A stretch of 64,000 bases of DNA from Euryodendron excelsum (taxonomy: Eukaryota; Streptophyta; Magnoliopsida; Ericales; Pentaphylacaceae). The stretch spans positions 1,250,501-1,314,500 of the forward strand of contig CM065382.1 of NCBI GenBank assembly GCA_033060915.1, read 5' to 3'. A model generated the notes under the pieces. That model saw only the letters and a program-made list of their open reading frames with translations. It was not told the DNA's origin and ran no database searches. Of the stretch, positions 1 to 12,315 are shown in pieces; position 1 is the first letter of the stretch; each line of letters begins with the position of its first letter. The translations under genes and the position numbers were made by a program.

Positions 1-737
1 ATTCTCTTAAGATGCTAGGAAGCACCGTCCATTTCGTGTATAATGAGATTTTTATGCTGTATGGTATTTTTTTCCTTTCGTGATTGGATTGGGGTTTGTT
101 AATCCCTTGAGTCCATCTTAAACTGAAAACAAAACAGAAAATAAGAAAAGCAAATATGTCAACTAGAGATTTGTTATACTCGACATTCTCCCAAAATATA
201 AACATTAGTAGTTAGAATGAAAACTTTTTATAGTAAAAAACCCCTTTTGGTTGGTTAACTTACATTTTCTAAAAACAATTTATCTCTTTGTTAATCCATG
301 AGTAATTGATTATTATTTCATATGATCATCGCACGATATGACAATCGCTACAATAAATAATTAAATTATAATGGTTACTCAAAATTACAATGGATACCGT
401 GTGATTGTGACGCCCCATAGGATTCTTTTACTTGGATGAACAATTGAAGAGAATGTTCTTAAGTTGATGTATTGACCTCGCTTTGGATGCCTAACCTCCA
501 TCATCACAAAAACAGGCCTTTTGAAATGTAAAGTAACTTGCACTCTTTTGTAGGCCTAGTGAATAATTTGGTTTTTTGTTTTTTCCTCTATCTCTGTTTT
601 GTTGCGAGTGATTCATGAAATTAATGAGAATGTTCTGACTCTTAATTATGCACATGGTAGAATGAACCCAATTGAGTTTAGTGGATTTTCAAGTTGATTA
701 TTGAAGCTTGCCATTAGAAAAATCCAATAGCTCTTAC

Positions 738-935
738 GTTAAGGGTCTATTTAGTATCACTTATTTTAAGTTTTTTTTATTCATAAGTAAAAAAAGTTAA
801 TTATTTTTAGCTTTTTTACTCTATTTTTTTTACTTTTCTGCTAATCTTAGTTTATAAAAGTAAAAAGGCTAAAAATTTTGCTTATAAACTAAAAAAGTAA
901 AATAAAAAATACTGTATCAAACGAACCTCAATTGA
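738..935. repeat. Possible degenerate hAT-like MITE
   Basis: The left edge (AGGGTCTATTTAGTATCAC) and the reverse complement of the right edge (AGGTTCGTTTGATACAG) are imperfect inverted repeats of the kind seen in plant hAT-type MITEs. The interior is AT-rich, with pieces such as TTATTTTAAG and CTTATAAACT repeated in inverted orientation. I could not find a clean 8-bp target duplication, so the boundaries and class are tentative. Confidence 0.3.
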
Positions 936-1077
936 AATTCATAGAATAAAAACATTCTAAAAATTTTCATGTCTTTGCATGAGTGGGTGTTGTCCAATTT
1001 CTTGGTATCGGACTGTTACCCGTTTACTTCCACTAGCTACTTTGAGTTATAATAGAGAATCAAGAGACAAATAATAA

Positions 1078-1240
1078 TAATGCTATATAATTAAAAAATT
1101 CATACAAAATTTATTATCAAAATTATATAACTGAATAATAACTATTATTTTAAAATAAAATATCTATTATAATAATTTTTTATAATAATAATATCATTAA
1201 CACATCATAACGTTCTGTATAAATTTTTTTTTAAAAGAAT
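1078..1240. repeat. AT-rich MITE-like element, copy 1
   Basis: About 160 bp beginning ATAATGCTATATAATTAAA and ending near GTATAAATTTTTTTTTA. The two ends are imperfect inverted repeats (TTAAAAAATTCATACA against TAAAAAAAATTTATACA in reverse complement). A second copy with the same ends and a similar interior lies at about 23355-23520, which supports a dispersed family over chance AT-richness. Confidence 0.45.
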
Positions 1241-1997
1241 TGACCGACAAAAAATCTCTCTTCTTACGTATTACTATAATCTTCATTGGATTCCTTTGAA
1301 AGTGAAGGCAGGTCGGGCAACCAAAGTAAAGCCACGTTTTACCATATTCCAATCATAAAAAGTGCAAAAAGAAAAACAAAAGTTGCCGCCATACATCTAT
1401 ATATATGTATATATATAGATGAATAGGCACAACCTTTTGAGAAAAGGAAGTAACTCGAACTCACAACCGACCATATGGGTGAGAGCGGGGCTTGTTTCAG
1501 TGGGTCAATCTCGTTCATTAAAAAAAATATATTTTAAATAAAAGATATTTAATAGAATAAGAATACTAAATAATCTTACTCAGGTTTTAAACTTTATAAT
1601 GCAAATTCCAACTTTGTAATGTAAATTCTATTAAATACATAAATTTAAAATAATAACAAAACAGTGTCTAAAATTATTGGAGTTTTTATGAGATGCGGCT
1701 AACCGATCACGCGCTGTAAAAACATTTGGGCCTGCCCATATTCTGATTAAAATTAGATTTGGTTTTAGAAAGACCCTGAAGTAAAAACGGTTCGGGTTTG
1801 GAGCCTAAAGGTTCGGAACGAGGCTCGGGAAGTACAGCTTTGGAAAGATATATTCGTAGTGGCAGTATAGAAATCATAGATAGGAGTATAAAGCAGAGAC
1901 AGAGAGTGCTTTGTTGTTGTAGAGAGAGAAAAGAACAGGGCGGAGTTGCCACCTGCTTAACGAAAAAAGAAAGAAACATCAAATACTTCTCATTTGA

Positions 1998-2021
1998 ACT
2001 CTCTCTCTCTCTCTCTCTCTT
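1998..2021 (+). repeat. CT microsatellite in kinesin 5' leader region
   Basis: A run of CT dinucleotides lies about 250 bp upstream of the kinesin start codon. CT-rich tracts are common in plant 5' UTRs and core promoters. The transcript start itself is not visible. Confidence 0.6.
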
Positions 2022-2273
2022 TGTGGTTTCTCTTTTCGATATTGCCTCGAAAACCCTATCTCTGCTTCAGTTTCTTTCTCTAGAAGAGTTTGAAGATCGT
2101 ATTTATAATCTTTTTGCGTTCTTTCTTTTTTTTTTTTTTCTCGGAAAAGCTCTGATTTGTTTAGAAATTTCGTTTGAATTTGTTTCTTTTGTGGGAATTG
2201 GAGCTTTGATGGTGAAATTTTGAGTTTTCCGTTCGAATTTTGTTTGAGAAAATCGGTTTTGTTGAGTTTTGAA

Positions 2274-5200
2274 ATGGCGGCGGTAGGTGCATTCTCGTTC
2301 TCTGTGGTGTCTGTGGTGGAGGATGTTCTTCAGCAGCATGGCATTCGATCCAGAGATCTTGATTTGGAGTCCCGTAGAGCAGAGGAAGCCGGTAAGCCTT
2401 TCTCCTTCTTTGCCGGTCGATTATTACTTTTTATTGTTTTTTTTGTAAAGGAAAAAAAAAGGAAAATTGATACGAAGTTCAAGTTCTCGGCACTTCAATG
2501 TTTTTGATTAATAAAGAAACTGTTACAATTCTACATGTTATCTCATTGAAATCTTGTGTTTTTATTCCATTTGTTGTTCTCGAAGTGATGACGTTCCTGT
2601 CTTTTTGTGGGACGAGAATTTCTGCAACGTTTTGATTTGCTGCGGAAAAGGAAACTATTTGAAATCGTTAATTTTTAAATGTGGACTTCCTAATTCTTTA
2701 CGGCCTCAAAAATCAAATTTTCTCTCTTCTTCACTTTCTTTTCTTTGAACTGTTTGTTTTGGGATCATCTCAAGAAACAAATTCAAAAGGCTGGCTACAA
2801 AACAAAATTTTGAAAATGTGAGGAACAGCATGAAACTTGAGATGGCCTGTCCATCTTCTGGAATCCAGAACAGCATGAAACTGGAGATTTTTTTTCTTTG
2901 CCTTCTCTTTATTTGGTTTTTTTTTCTCCTTTATTTTCTAAATTGAATGTCTCAATTTTGATAATCTGTCTGCTGTTGTGGTTTATGTGGATTCTTGGGA
3001 TCTTTTGTAGTTTGAGATTGTAGTTGATCACTGAATACTGACAAATTTCAGTCCTTTTCTTTTTCCAATTTTGTTCAATAAATTTTCTGTTTTTCTTACG
3101 TTCTTTTAAGAGTACTAATTGTTTCCATCTATGATTTATAGCAATCAGACGGTATGAAGCAGCTGGGTGGTTAAGAAAGATGGTTGGAGTTGTTGGAGCT
3201 AAAGACTTGCCAGCCGAGCCTTCTGAGGAAGAGTTTAGGCTTGGTTTGAGAAGTGGGCTGATTCTCTGCAATGTCCTCAATAAAATTCAACCTGGAGCTG
3301 TGCCAAAGGTGATCTTTAATTCTTCAAATTGGTTTCAACTAGCATTTTGTGATTGTCCAATTATATGAGTTTTTATATACAAATTTGCATAATTGAGTCA
3401 GGTCGTCGAGAGTTCCTGTGATTCTGCTCTTATACCTGATGGAGCAGCTTTGTCGGCATTTCAATATTTTGAAAATGTGAGGAACTTTCTTGTAGCTGTG
3501 CAAGAGATGGGGCTTCCTACTTTTGAGGCATCTGATCTGGAACAAGTAGGTGTCTTAACTATGGGAGCAATACTATCTTGCATGAATCGTTGTTTTCTAT
3601 GAAGCAAACTCATAACTTACTAACTTTTTAGAAATTGGTCACATTGCTATATCCCATTTTAATTTGTCAGGGGGGGAAATCTGCAAGGGTTGTGAATTGT
3701 GTTCTAGCACTTAAATCCTACAGTGACTGGAGACAGACAGGTGGAAACGGAGTATGGAAATTTGGGGGAAATTTAAAAGCCACGACATCTGGAAAGAACT
3801 TTATGCGAAAGAATTCAGAACCATTCACAGGTTCCTTGTCAAGGAACTTGTCAATGAGCGAAAAATCTTTGAATGCTATATCCCCTGAACTTGACTCTAA
3901 TAATAAGGTCAGTGCTCTGATGATAGTGATAATATCTATGATTGCTATGTCATGTGTGAATGAGAAGAATAACTTATTTTTATATGTGGAATGACAAGAA
4001 TGACTTATTTTTATATGTGCTTGTTTTCAGGCTAGTTCTTCTTTGAGTATGCTTGTTCGTGCAGTTCTGTTTGATAAGAAGCCTGAAGAAGTTCCAACAG
4101 TAAGTTGTTTGACGTCCTCATGTCTTTTACTGTTGCTACTTGCTGCTGCTGCTTTATTACAATGACTTAGCACTATGACTATTGTACTAGTATCATATAT
4201 CTGAGTAATAATGCTCTTCTCATTGCAACAGCTGGTGGAGTCTGTACTAACTAAGGTTGTGGAGGAGTTTGAACATCGCGTTGCAAGCCAAACTGAATTG
4301 GTATGTTGTTATTAGTACTACCATTTTTTGTTTTACATAAAATATTGAAGTTCTCAGGGATCTGCTTACGTTATCAGCTCTAAAGAATGTTCACATTGTG
4401 CATTGACATTAAGCAGTTGATATAGAGTTGATGCATGTGAGGACCATTTAGAAGCATGAATTGGGTCTTCTTAATAAAGTTTATTTGATCTTATTATTTA
4501 ATTATGTTTATTTTTTTATTTTCAAATATTCTATTTTAACAGAAGAAAACAACTTCAAAAGATGTGGTCATTTCTCAGGGCAATAAATCTCTCTTCAAGC
4601 ATGGGTCTGGTGATATACAGGTCTGGTGATCATTAACTTTTGCGGAAAATTTAACAGTTTTATTCAGGCACATATTTGATAAAAGGAATTAACATTTCTG
4701 AACTAGAATTCAATTTATATCATGACATTTTCCTCTATCTCTTTCTGGAATAATATAGATGGAAGAGAAAAAAATTATGCGAGTAAAGAAAGAGGAATGC
4801 TTTAGTAAAAACCATATCCCTGATGAGGAATCAAAAAGACAATTTCTGAAACAGCAGATGATATTTGATCAACAGAACAGAGAGATTATGGTATGACCTT
4901 TCTGCCTTGTATTTTCCGTCCCTTATATTTATTGTCTTCTATATGTGTGCATTAATGATGATTTACTTTTCTGCAGGAGCTAAAACAAACTCTTCACACA
5001 GCAAAAGCTGGTATGCAGTTCATGCAAATGAAGTTCCATGAGGATATCCACAATGTTGGTAGGAATTTAGATTGATTCTTGTTTGCCTGTTTTTGATAGT
5101 TTAATTTTTATTTATTTATTTTATGAGGGTTAGAGGTAGGGTATTCTTTAAGGTTTAGTAGAATTTCTATCTCATTTTAAATTCTTGCCTTCATAGGTGT

Positions 5201-8200
5201 GCATATTCATGGCCTTGCCCATGCTGCTTCTGGATATCACAAAGTTCTTGAGGAAAATCGCAAGCTATATAATCAAGTTCAGGACCTTAAGGGTAACTTT
5301 ACTAGCTTCCTAAAGTCGAACAATCACACTTTTGAATTCTATCCAAGTCATCACATGGATTGAATACATCTTTTTGTTTTTACTTAATTAGGAAGTATTA
5401 GGGTTTATTGTCGAGTTAGACCCTTCTTGGCTGGACAATCAAGCTATTTAAGTACTGTGGATCGTATAGAAGAGGGAACAATAACTATTACTACGCCATC
5501 AAAGTACGGAAAAGGGCATAGGTCCTTCAACTTCAACAAAGTTTTTGGGCCCTCTGCAACCCAAGGTTTGTGAGGTTCTGATTTTGGGCTTTTTATGGAT
5601 CTTGACCTTTTAACATTTCTTTAACTCTATTCCTTCGTCTTGTATTTCAGCGGAAGTCTTTTCAGATACCCGGCCACTGATTCGATCAGTTCTTGATGGG
5701 TACAATGTCTGTATATTTGCATATGGCCAAACTGGTTCAGGAAAAACTTACACAATGGTGAGATGTGCAAACATTTATTTTAGAAAATATTATGATCTAT
5801 AGCAGGAGATATTTGTTTAATCAAACAAGCAATCAATGGGTTTTTTTTTATGCATCCAGACTGGACCTAAGGATCTTACAGAGCAAACTCAAGGTGTAAA
5901 TTACAGAGCACTGGGTGATTTGTTCCTCCTGGCAGAACAAAGAAAGAACACCTTTCTCTATGATGTTTCTGTTCAGATGATTGAGATATATAATGAGCAA
6001 GTTAGAGATCTCCTCCTTACTGATGGTCTTAATAAAAGATATCCTTTACTAGTTATTGGTTTAGTTCCATGGCATGCATGTTCTTAAAATTCAAATTGTC
6101 CTGGATCAGATATACTCAGATAGTAAATTTTCAGATTGTCATTCAACATATTAATTTACGGGAATGTTCAGAAATAAAATTAAAATAAGCTACTAATATT
6201 AAAAAACTAGCTAGCATTTAAAACCTGGATTTTGTTTTCCTCCTTCCATACGATCTCTGCATCTCTCAGGGTTTCTTTAATCCATTAACACATTAGAAAT
6301 CCGCAACAGTTCTCAGACAGGACTCAATGTACCAGATGCAAGCCTTGTTCGAGTGACATCGACGTCTGATGTTATTGGTTTGATGAACTTAGGACAAAGG
6401 AATCGTGCAGTGGGTTCTACAGCCCTCAATGACCGTAGTAGTCGCTCTCATAGGTGTGGATTTACTCCTCTATGCATGCCTCTAAGCATCTCTTTTGGTG
6501 TCGCTGACTTTTACTACTAATCAACTTGCAGTTGCTTGACTGTTCATGTCCAAGGAAGGGACTTGACATCTGGTAATATTCTTCGTGGCTGTATGCATTT
6601 AGTTGATCTGGCAGGAAGTGAGAGGGTAGACAAATCTGAAGTGACAGGAGATAGACTGAAAGAGGCACAACACATAAACAAATCTCTTTCTGCTTTGGGT
6701 GATGTGATCTCTTCTCTTGCCCAAAAGAATTCACACGTCCCTTATAGGAACAGCAAACTCACACAATTGCTCCAAGACTCCCTTGGTATGTCCAAACGAA
6801 TATATTTACTGGGATGGAGAGGAACTACAACCTTCTCTTTTGTTTTTCCTTCTGTCTTCTATTTATGTTTTGTGGTTGTACTTCCATTTTAGGGGGGCAG
6901 GCCAAGACACTAATGTTTGTTCACATAAGCCCCGAGCCCGATGCTGTGGGAGAGACAATAAGCACACTCAAATTTGCCGAGCGAGTTGCCACCGTTGAAC
7001 TTGGTGCTGCCCGAGTAAATAAAGATGGTGCAGATGCTAAGGAGCTCAAAGAGCAGGTTCTTACAGACACTTCGTTTGCCTATATGACTCTACATTATAC
7101 TTACAGACACTTCGTTTGCTAAATATTGTACCCTTCTGTATCATTTTGCTAAATATTTCGAATTCATATGCCAGATTGCTAGTCTTAAAGCAGCCTTGGC
7201 AAGGAAAGAAGGGCAATTGGAGCCCGTGCATCAGAAAGTGCCTAGGAGCCCATGTGGCATAGTGTCCTCACCTTGTCATCCTAGTCCACAGAACAGAGAT
7301 GCATTGATGGATCAGAAAAGCCGCAGGAAACCAATGGGGGATGTAGGCAACATAGAGGTAAACATCACTCCATTTATGTTATAATGGAATGTATCATTCT
7401 TTGATTGACCCTGCATGATAAACTTGAATATCAGCATCTTGATGGAGAATTTGATCTCCAATACTAGAATGCCATTACTGTCCACAAAGTTTGGATTGTT
7501 ACCATGTTAAGTAAGCTAGTGCGATGATTAGGAGTAGTTCTTATGTAGTCAGTTTGTCAAGCTTGCTCTTACGACTGTTTATGTGGACAGTGGCCACCTA
7601 GCACCAAGTGTAGTGAAATATTTAGAAATTTTGAAACATCTTACTGTAAATATGTCCCAAGTAACACTTCCATGGAAAACTAGTTTTATGACTCTGTGCA
7701 GATAGGCGTTTTTTTTTTTGGAGGGGGGAACCACCCTGTTTTTTACCATTGTAAAACATCACCGAAAACATGAACGATGCTTATTACAAGATCTGTTGTT
7801 TCACAATCATTAGATGTACTATAGTTAGGTCATATGAGGTAGCTATAATTATTTGATTCATTTATGTGTCATTCCATAAACTTTATGATGGGCTCTGCTC
7901 CATTTTCATATGGCCTCTCTTATTTTAATTCATGGTTTCTGTTCAGTCATTTTAATTCCGATCTTTGTATATCTAGAGGTCAGTTTAATTCTGATCTTTA
8001 TACGATGTAATTTTTCTGTAGGTACAGGACAACTTGGCATTGAGACAAAAGGGGCAAAGTTTCGATCTTGATGAGCTATTAGGAAATTCACCTCCCTGGC
8101 CTCCAATCAGTAGTCCTGGTCAAAATTATGGGGAGGAAGATAAAGAAACAGCCTTAGGTGAGTGGGTAGATAAGGTTATGGTGAACAAGCAAGATGCTGT

Positions 8201-8755
8201 AGATGGAGTTCACAACCCTCTGGGACGTTGGGAAGCAGAAAATGGGCAAATGTCTGCTGCCTTTTACCAGAAATACCTCTCAGATCCTTCCAATATATAC
8301 ATGGAACCATCGTACAACATTTTCACAGGAAGCAACCAGTTTGATATTGCTACTACTGATGATTTGGATGAGCTTGATGCTGGCACTAGTGACTCATCAG
8401 AGCCTGATTTGCTTTGGCAATTCAATCATGCCAGGCTTACCAGCTTAACTAATGGAATTGGCTCAAAGACCCAGAAACCTAATCCAAAACCAGCGAAGAG
8501 CCCAGAACTAAGGTAATGCCATTGATTATGCATTGGTGTATGCTTTCTCCTTTTCAGTTCTTGTCTGCCTAAATTTGTATTTTGAACATGTTTCAACGTT
8601 GTACCTACTTGTTCTTCTGCAGCCGGAGTATGATTTCTAAGCTAGGCCCCTTGCAATTACAGAAACTGTCAAATGGCATTGTCCCCACTTCTCAGCGGGT
8701 TGGGAGACAGGCGATCCCTACTGAAGCTAAACGGAAAACTGGGAATAGAAAGTAG
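2274..8755 (+). CDS. KIN14: Kinesin-14 with N-terminal calponin-homology domain
   Basis: Nineteen exons join in frame to about 1,012 codons: 2274-2391, 3142-3308, 3402-3545, 3671-3907, 4031-4099, 4232-4300, 4543-4620, 4759-4890, 4977-5058, 5197-5292, 5392-5565, 5651-5757, 5860-6038, 6292-6453, 6532-6785, 6893-7056, 7175-7357, 8022-8512, 8623-8755. A CH domain lies at about residues 43-160 ([17 protein letters not shown] onward) and a coiled-coil stretch at about 245-395. The kinesin-14 neck ([11 protein letters not shown]) runs directly into the motor ([11 protein letters not shown]) at about 398-735. Motor motifs are the P-loop GQTGSGKT (about 481-488), switch I NDRSSRSH (about 597-604) and switch II DLAGSE (about 630-635). 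The tail is basic and Ser/Pro-rich. Proteins of this architecture are minus-end-directed motors that can link microtubules to actin. Length and motifs are those of an intact member. The intron at 6039-6291 is AT-AC, U12-type. Subgroup (I, J or other) is not resolved. Confidence 0.95.
6039..6291 (+). other. U12-type AT-AC intron in the kinesin motor
   Basis: Exon 13 ends ...AATAAAAG and the intron begins ATATCCTTTAC, a match to the U12 5' splice-site consensus. It ends ...CCATTAACAC before exon 14 (ATTAGAAATCCGC). A branch-site-like TTTCTTTAAT lies about 11 nt before the 3' end, the spacing expected of U12 introns. Only these AT and AC borders restore the conserved reading [13 protein letters not shown]; no GT-AG pair nearby does. 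Confidence 0.9.
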
Positions 8756-9828
8756 GGAAGATTGTATGTAGTAGAAAGAAGTTATACAATTTTTTTATTA
8801 TTTTATTTTCGTATCTCAGGGTGAGCATGTGAGAAGTTTTATGATATAAGTTTTTTTTTTTAATGTCTTTTTTGGTTTCTATATGTGTATATATGTCAAT
8901 CTAGCAATAATTCCAGTTGCTTGTATTTGTTATTATCGTAAGTGAAGTGATCCAGCTCTTTGGATTCCGTACTCAATGTTTCTTTCATAGACGAATTGTT
9001 CTGCATCTTATGAAGCTACAAATTAGAGCACTGATTCCTTGATTTGGACGGGCTAATGATGAACATGGACTTGGACTTGTCCCTGCAGTAGGTCTCCACT
9101 GAGCCCACTGTTTACTTACTCTTGTCTTCCATTCATTCTGGAAATGCAATTTTGGTCTTTGTACATGCATACAGATAAATCCTGCTGTGCCGCCTTATTT
9201 CTCTTATATTCCTATTCTTATTCAACTCCATACTCAACACTAAGCTATAGTTGGATAAGAGTTTGTCCAAAGTATGTGTAGATTGAAGCAATAGTTTATT
9301 TTCTGGGGGCAATTGGATGCAGTGGGTTTGCCAAGTTTGTCCACTGCAGGACCTGGAATACGTTATCTGTACAGTATTGACTGCACAGAAGCATGTTTGT
9401 ATATTTTTCCATGGCATCGGCTGGAAATTGAGCCTTTGGTGCTATTTTCAGCGTCATGATGACTTCCAAATGCCTCCATTTAGAAGATGAGTCAACCCGA
9501 GGGCGTATCCATTTTGCATGCTTAATCGGTTGTAGCTTGTGAAGCAATTTGGTATTGAAAAAAAAACCATATGATGGACTTAAGGTGCTTGTGAAGCAAT
9601 CTATCTATCATCTTGCCCATGTTCCTTTGGTCAGAAACTTGTCTAACTTGCCCCTATTAAGCTTCTGTTTCTGAATTTATTCAAAATAAAATTTGAAGAG
9701 AAAAAAAGAAAAGAAAAGAAAGAAGAAGAGCAGTTGATATCAAGCATCCCGTGCCTCAGCGACCCATTTCAGCTTTCTTATAGCCACTCACCAGCAACAA
9801 TTTCCAATCTTGCAAGCGGTGCCTAACG
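8756..9828. other. Kinesin 3' flank, no gene seen
   Basis: The sequence after the kinesin stop is T-rich, as expected of a plant 3' UTR, then becomes ordinary non-coding DNA. Three overlapping minus-strand open frames (8985-9547) have no recognisable domain and no splice logic. I see no RNA gene. Confidence 0.5.
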
Positions 9829-10109
9829 ATGGCTTCTGTTACTATTCTTTGCTCGGAATCTGTAAACAGGTGTTGGAACTTGGAAGCTGAGATTCGCAGC
9901 GCTTATCAGAAGCTAGCTTCGGTAACCTGTTACCCTTTTTCTTGTTTCTGGCTTCTGCTGTTTATTTTTCATATGTTCTATAAGTTTTTGAATGCATTTG
10001 TATCTGTATGGTCTGCAAAAGAATGGGAACCGGACAGGTGGACGAAAGATCCTACCACTGCTGGAGAAGTAAAAATGAGGTTTCAACTAATTCGAGAGGC
10101 TTATTCAGG
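9829..10109 (+). pseudogene. DnaJ (J-domain) gene fragment
   Basis: Two blocks look like the start of a J-domain. The first (9829-9921) contains EIRSAYQKLAS, like helix II of J-domains. The second (about 10022-10109) contains EWEPDRWTKDP then MRFQLIREAYSG, like the loop and helix III. J-domain proteins stimulate Hsp70 through an HPD tripeptide; here the position reads EPD, so the essential His is absent. The nearest donor (after 9921) and acceptor (before 10022) do not join the blocks in frame, and nothing J-like follows. I take it as a truncated relic wedged between two intact genes, but it could be first exons of a rearranged gene. Confidence 0.55.
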
Positions 10110-10718
10110 TATGTCTGAATGATACAAAGTATGCATTTGGATTCTGATTGAATGTCTGATCTTGAACGGTCGAATCGTTCAATTTTGTTCTATTTAGCAA
10201 TTAATTTAACTTACCAATAAAAACAATGATTTTCTGAGTTCATGCAAGAAATGGTTTCAATGATGGAGAGTGAGATGTCTTAAATAAATTCTTATTTCAT
10301 TCTTTTTCTTTTGGTTTTTGAAATGTTCTAATTACAATTTTGCTGACTATACTGAGCATACTTTTCTATTTTGTGGGGTCTAACCGTGTTTAATTAAGTG
10401 ATATTAAGTCATAATTCAGGGGTCTATGTGTAATTAACCCTTTTGGTGATTCACTCTTTTTTCGCAAAACCCTAACCCCTAACCCTCTCTGTCTCTCCCT
10501 TCTCATTCGCCGTAGAAGAAATGCAAGGGTGGCCTGGGTGATTGAATCAATCATTCATTCATTCATTCCTCTATTATTTCTTCTGTGAGTATATATAGTC
10601 AAGTGTGTATATGCAATCACGCACATGTACCCTTATCCATAGTTGAGCATGAACAACCTTTCCACAGTGTAATTTGGTGCTTGAATTGTAATCTTTGGCT
10701 CGAGTATTTCCACTGAAA

Positions 10719-12284
10719 ATGTCTAACGAGATGGGCGGTGGTACGAGTGGAGATTCTTTGGAGAAGCTTAGGGCTCTCCAAATTACTTCCTTTGAAGAGG
10801 AGGAAGACGACGAAGGTCGAGTTAACGGTGATGGTGACATATTCGATGACGATGAGGACGACGTCGACGACGAAGACGAAGACGAAGAGCAAGTACCTGT
10901 AGCGCTAGGTTTTGTGGAAAAGCCTAAGAATCGCTGGTCACTTCTTCGTCAGTTATTTCCAAGCAAGGCTGGGGGAATACCTGTACGTTTAAAGTCCCCT
11001 CTTGAACCTTTCTTTCTGTTTTGGTTCATTGTAGAAATCTATCCTGGTGGTGAAATACCTAACTCGTTTTTTTTTTTTTTTTTACTTTCCAATTTAGGCT
11101 TGGTTGGATCCTATTAACTTGCCCTCGGGAAGATCTTGCCTCTGTGACATTTGTGGCGAGCCTTTGCAGTTTGTGCTTCAGGTGTATTTCTTTTCACGAT
11201 TGGCACAATATTAACTACTGAGCAAAGTAATATAAATATAGTATTCGTGCGTTAATTAATCCTTGGCGGATCTTGTAGCAATTATACATGTATAAGTTAT
11301 AGTGTGCAACCATAAAAAAGATAATCAGTTTGGTGAATTGTTGCCATTTTGAATTTATTCTGACTGTTCGGTTATGGTCTGATGATTCTTTTACCTTTCA
11401 TCTTTCAATCCATAAGAGTAGGGTGTTGCCGCCTCTGCTTCACATGTAATGTTTTTGGGTGTCGTAATGGTCAATTTATGAGTGCCTCATATGATCCGAG
11501 TGACCCATGAAATGACTATAATATCTGAGTGTCATCCTGGTCTGTAGAGTGAAGGAAAATGCCATCAGATACTTGTTAGAGTCAGAATTGGGATTGCTAC
11601 ATCTCTCATCAACGGAGAGACGCCACTTCTTAGCTCATATTGTTGCTATAGTGAGTGTCCCCCAAAATCTGGATTGCAGTTCTTTTATGCACCTGTGGTG
11701 TCTTTTATTCCCAGGTTTTAAGCTGATGTTCAAGGCTTGGCCCTTCCTTGTGTGGCTCATGTTTAGGTTGGGGCGTAGCGCCTATGTACTGTCAAAAAAA
11801 AAAAAAAAATGAAGGGAAAATGTCGGCTAGGGCCTACAAATTATCACAGCAAATGTCTGAAAGATCAATGGATCTATTTTATGACTTAACGTGTCAGGTC
11901 AAGTTTTGACTCCAAAAGCAATGTGACTTCTGCCGAAGTCTCATGTTTGGGTTACTAATTGCTATAGTCTCATCTCATTCTTCCTCCCACTTTAGCAGTC
12001 CTTTTCAGCGTACTTATCTATGCATCACTAGAGGGAAGAGAGGTGTGAGAACTCAATTTGATGATGGTCTTTTTTATGTTCATTGAATTCCTAGGTTTAT
12101 GCACCACTCTCTGAGAAGGATTCTACATTTCATCGCACATTATTTGTATTCATGTGTCCATCAATGGCTTGTCTTCTCCAAGACCAACATGAACAATGGA
12201 AACTGCAAGCAGAGAAGGCTTCTCGAAGGTATCAGTTGGGATTAGTCAGTCCTCTGAATTTCCTCCTTTTTTTTGTTTTTTTTT

Positions 12285-12315
<31 letters not shown>

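Larger units (their letters stand above)
1..1790. other. AT-rich intergenic region left of the kinesin gene
   Basis: I see no gene here. The stretch is AT-rich and holds two possible small non-autonomous transposon remnants, listed separately at about 738-935 and 1078-1240, and a short TA-rich palindromic stretch near 1398-1420. Short open frames are not supported by codon structure or similarity to any family I know. The last few hundred bases probably contain the kinesin promoter, but I could not fix a TATA box or a transcription start. Confidence 0.6.

Noticed and set aside
1798..2223. 141-codon open frame upstream of the kinesin
   Set aside because: It lies in the CT-rich leader of the kinesin gene and is low in complexity; the start at 2274 fits the CH-kinesin N-terminus.
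10574..10892. Minus-strand frames opposite the start of the PDCD2-like gene
   Set aside because: They mirror the acidic D/E-rich coding stretch (GAC/GAA repeats) of the + strand exon.
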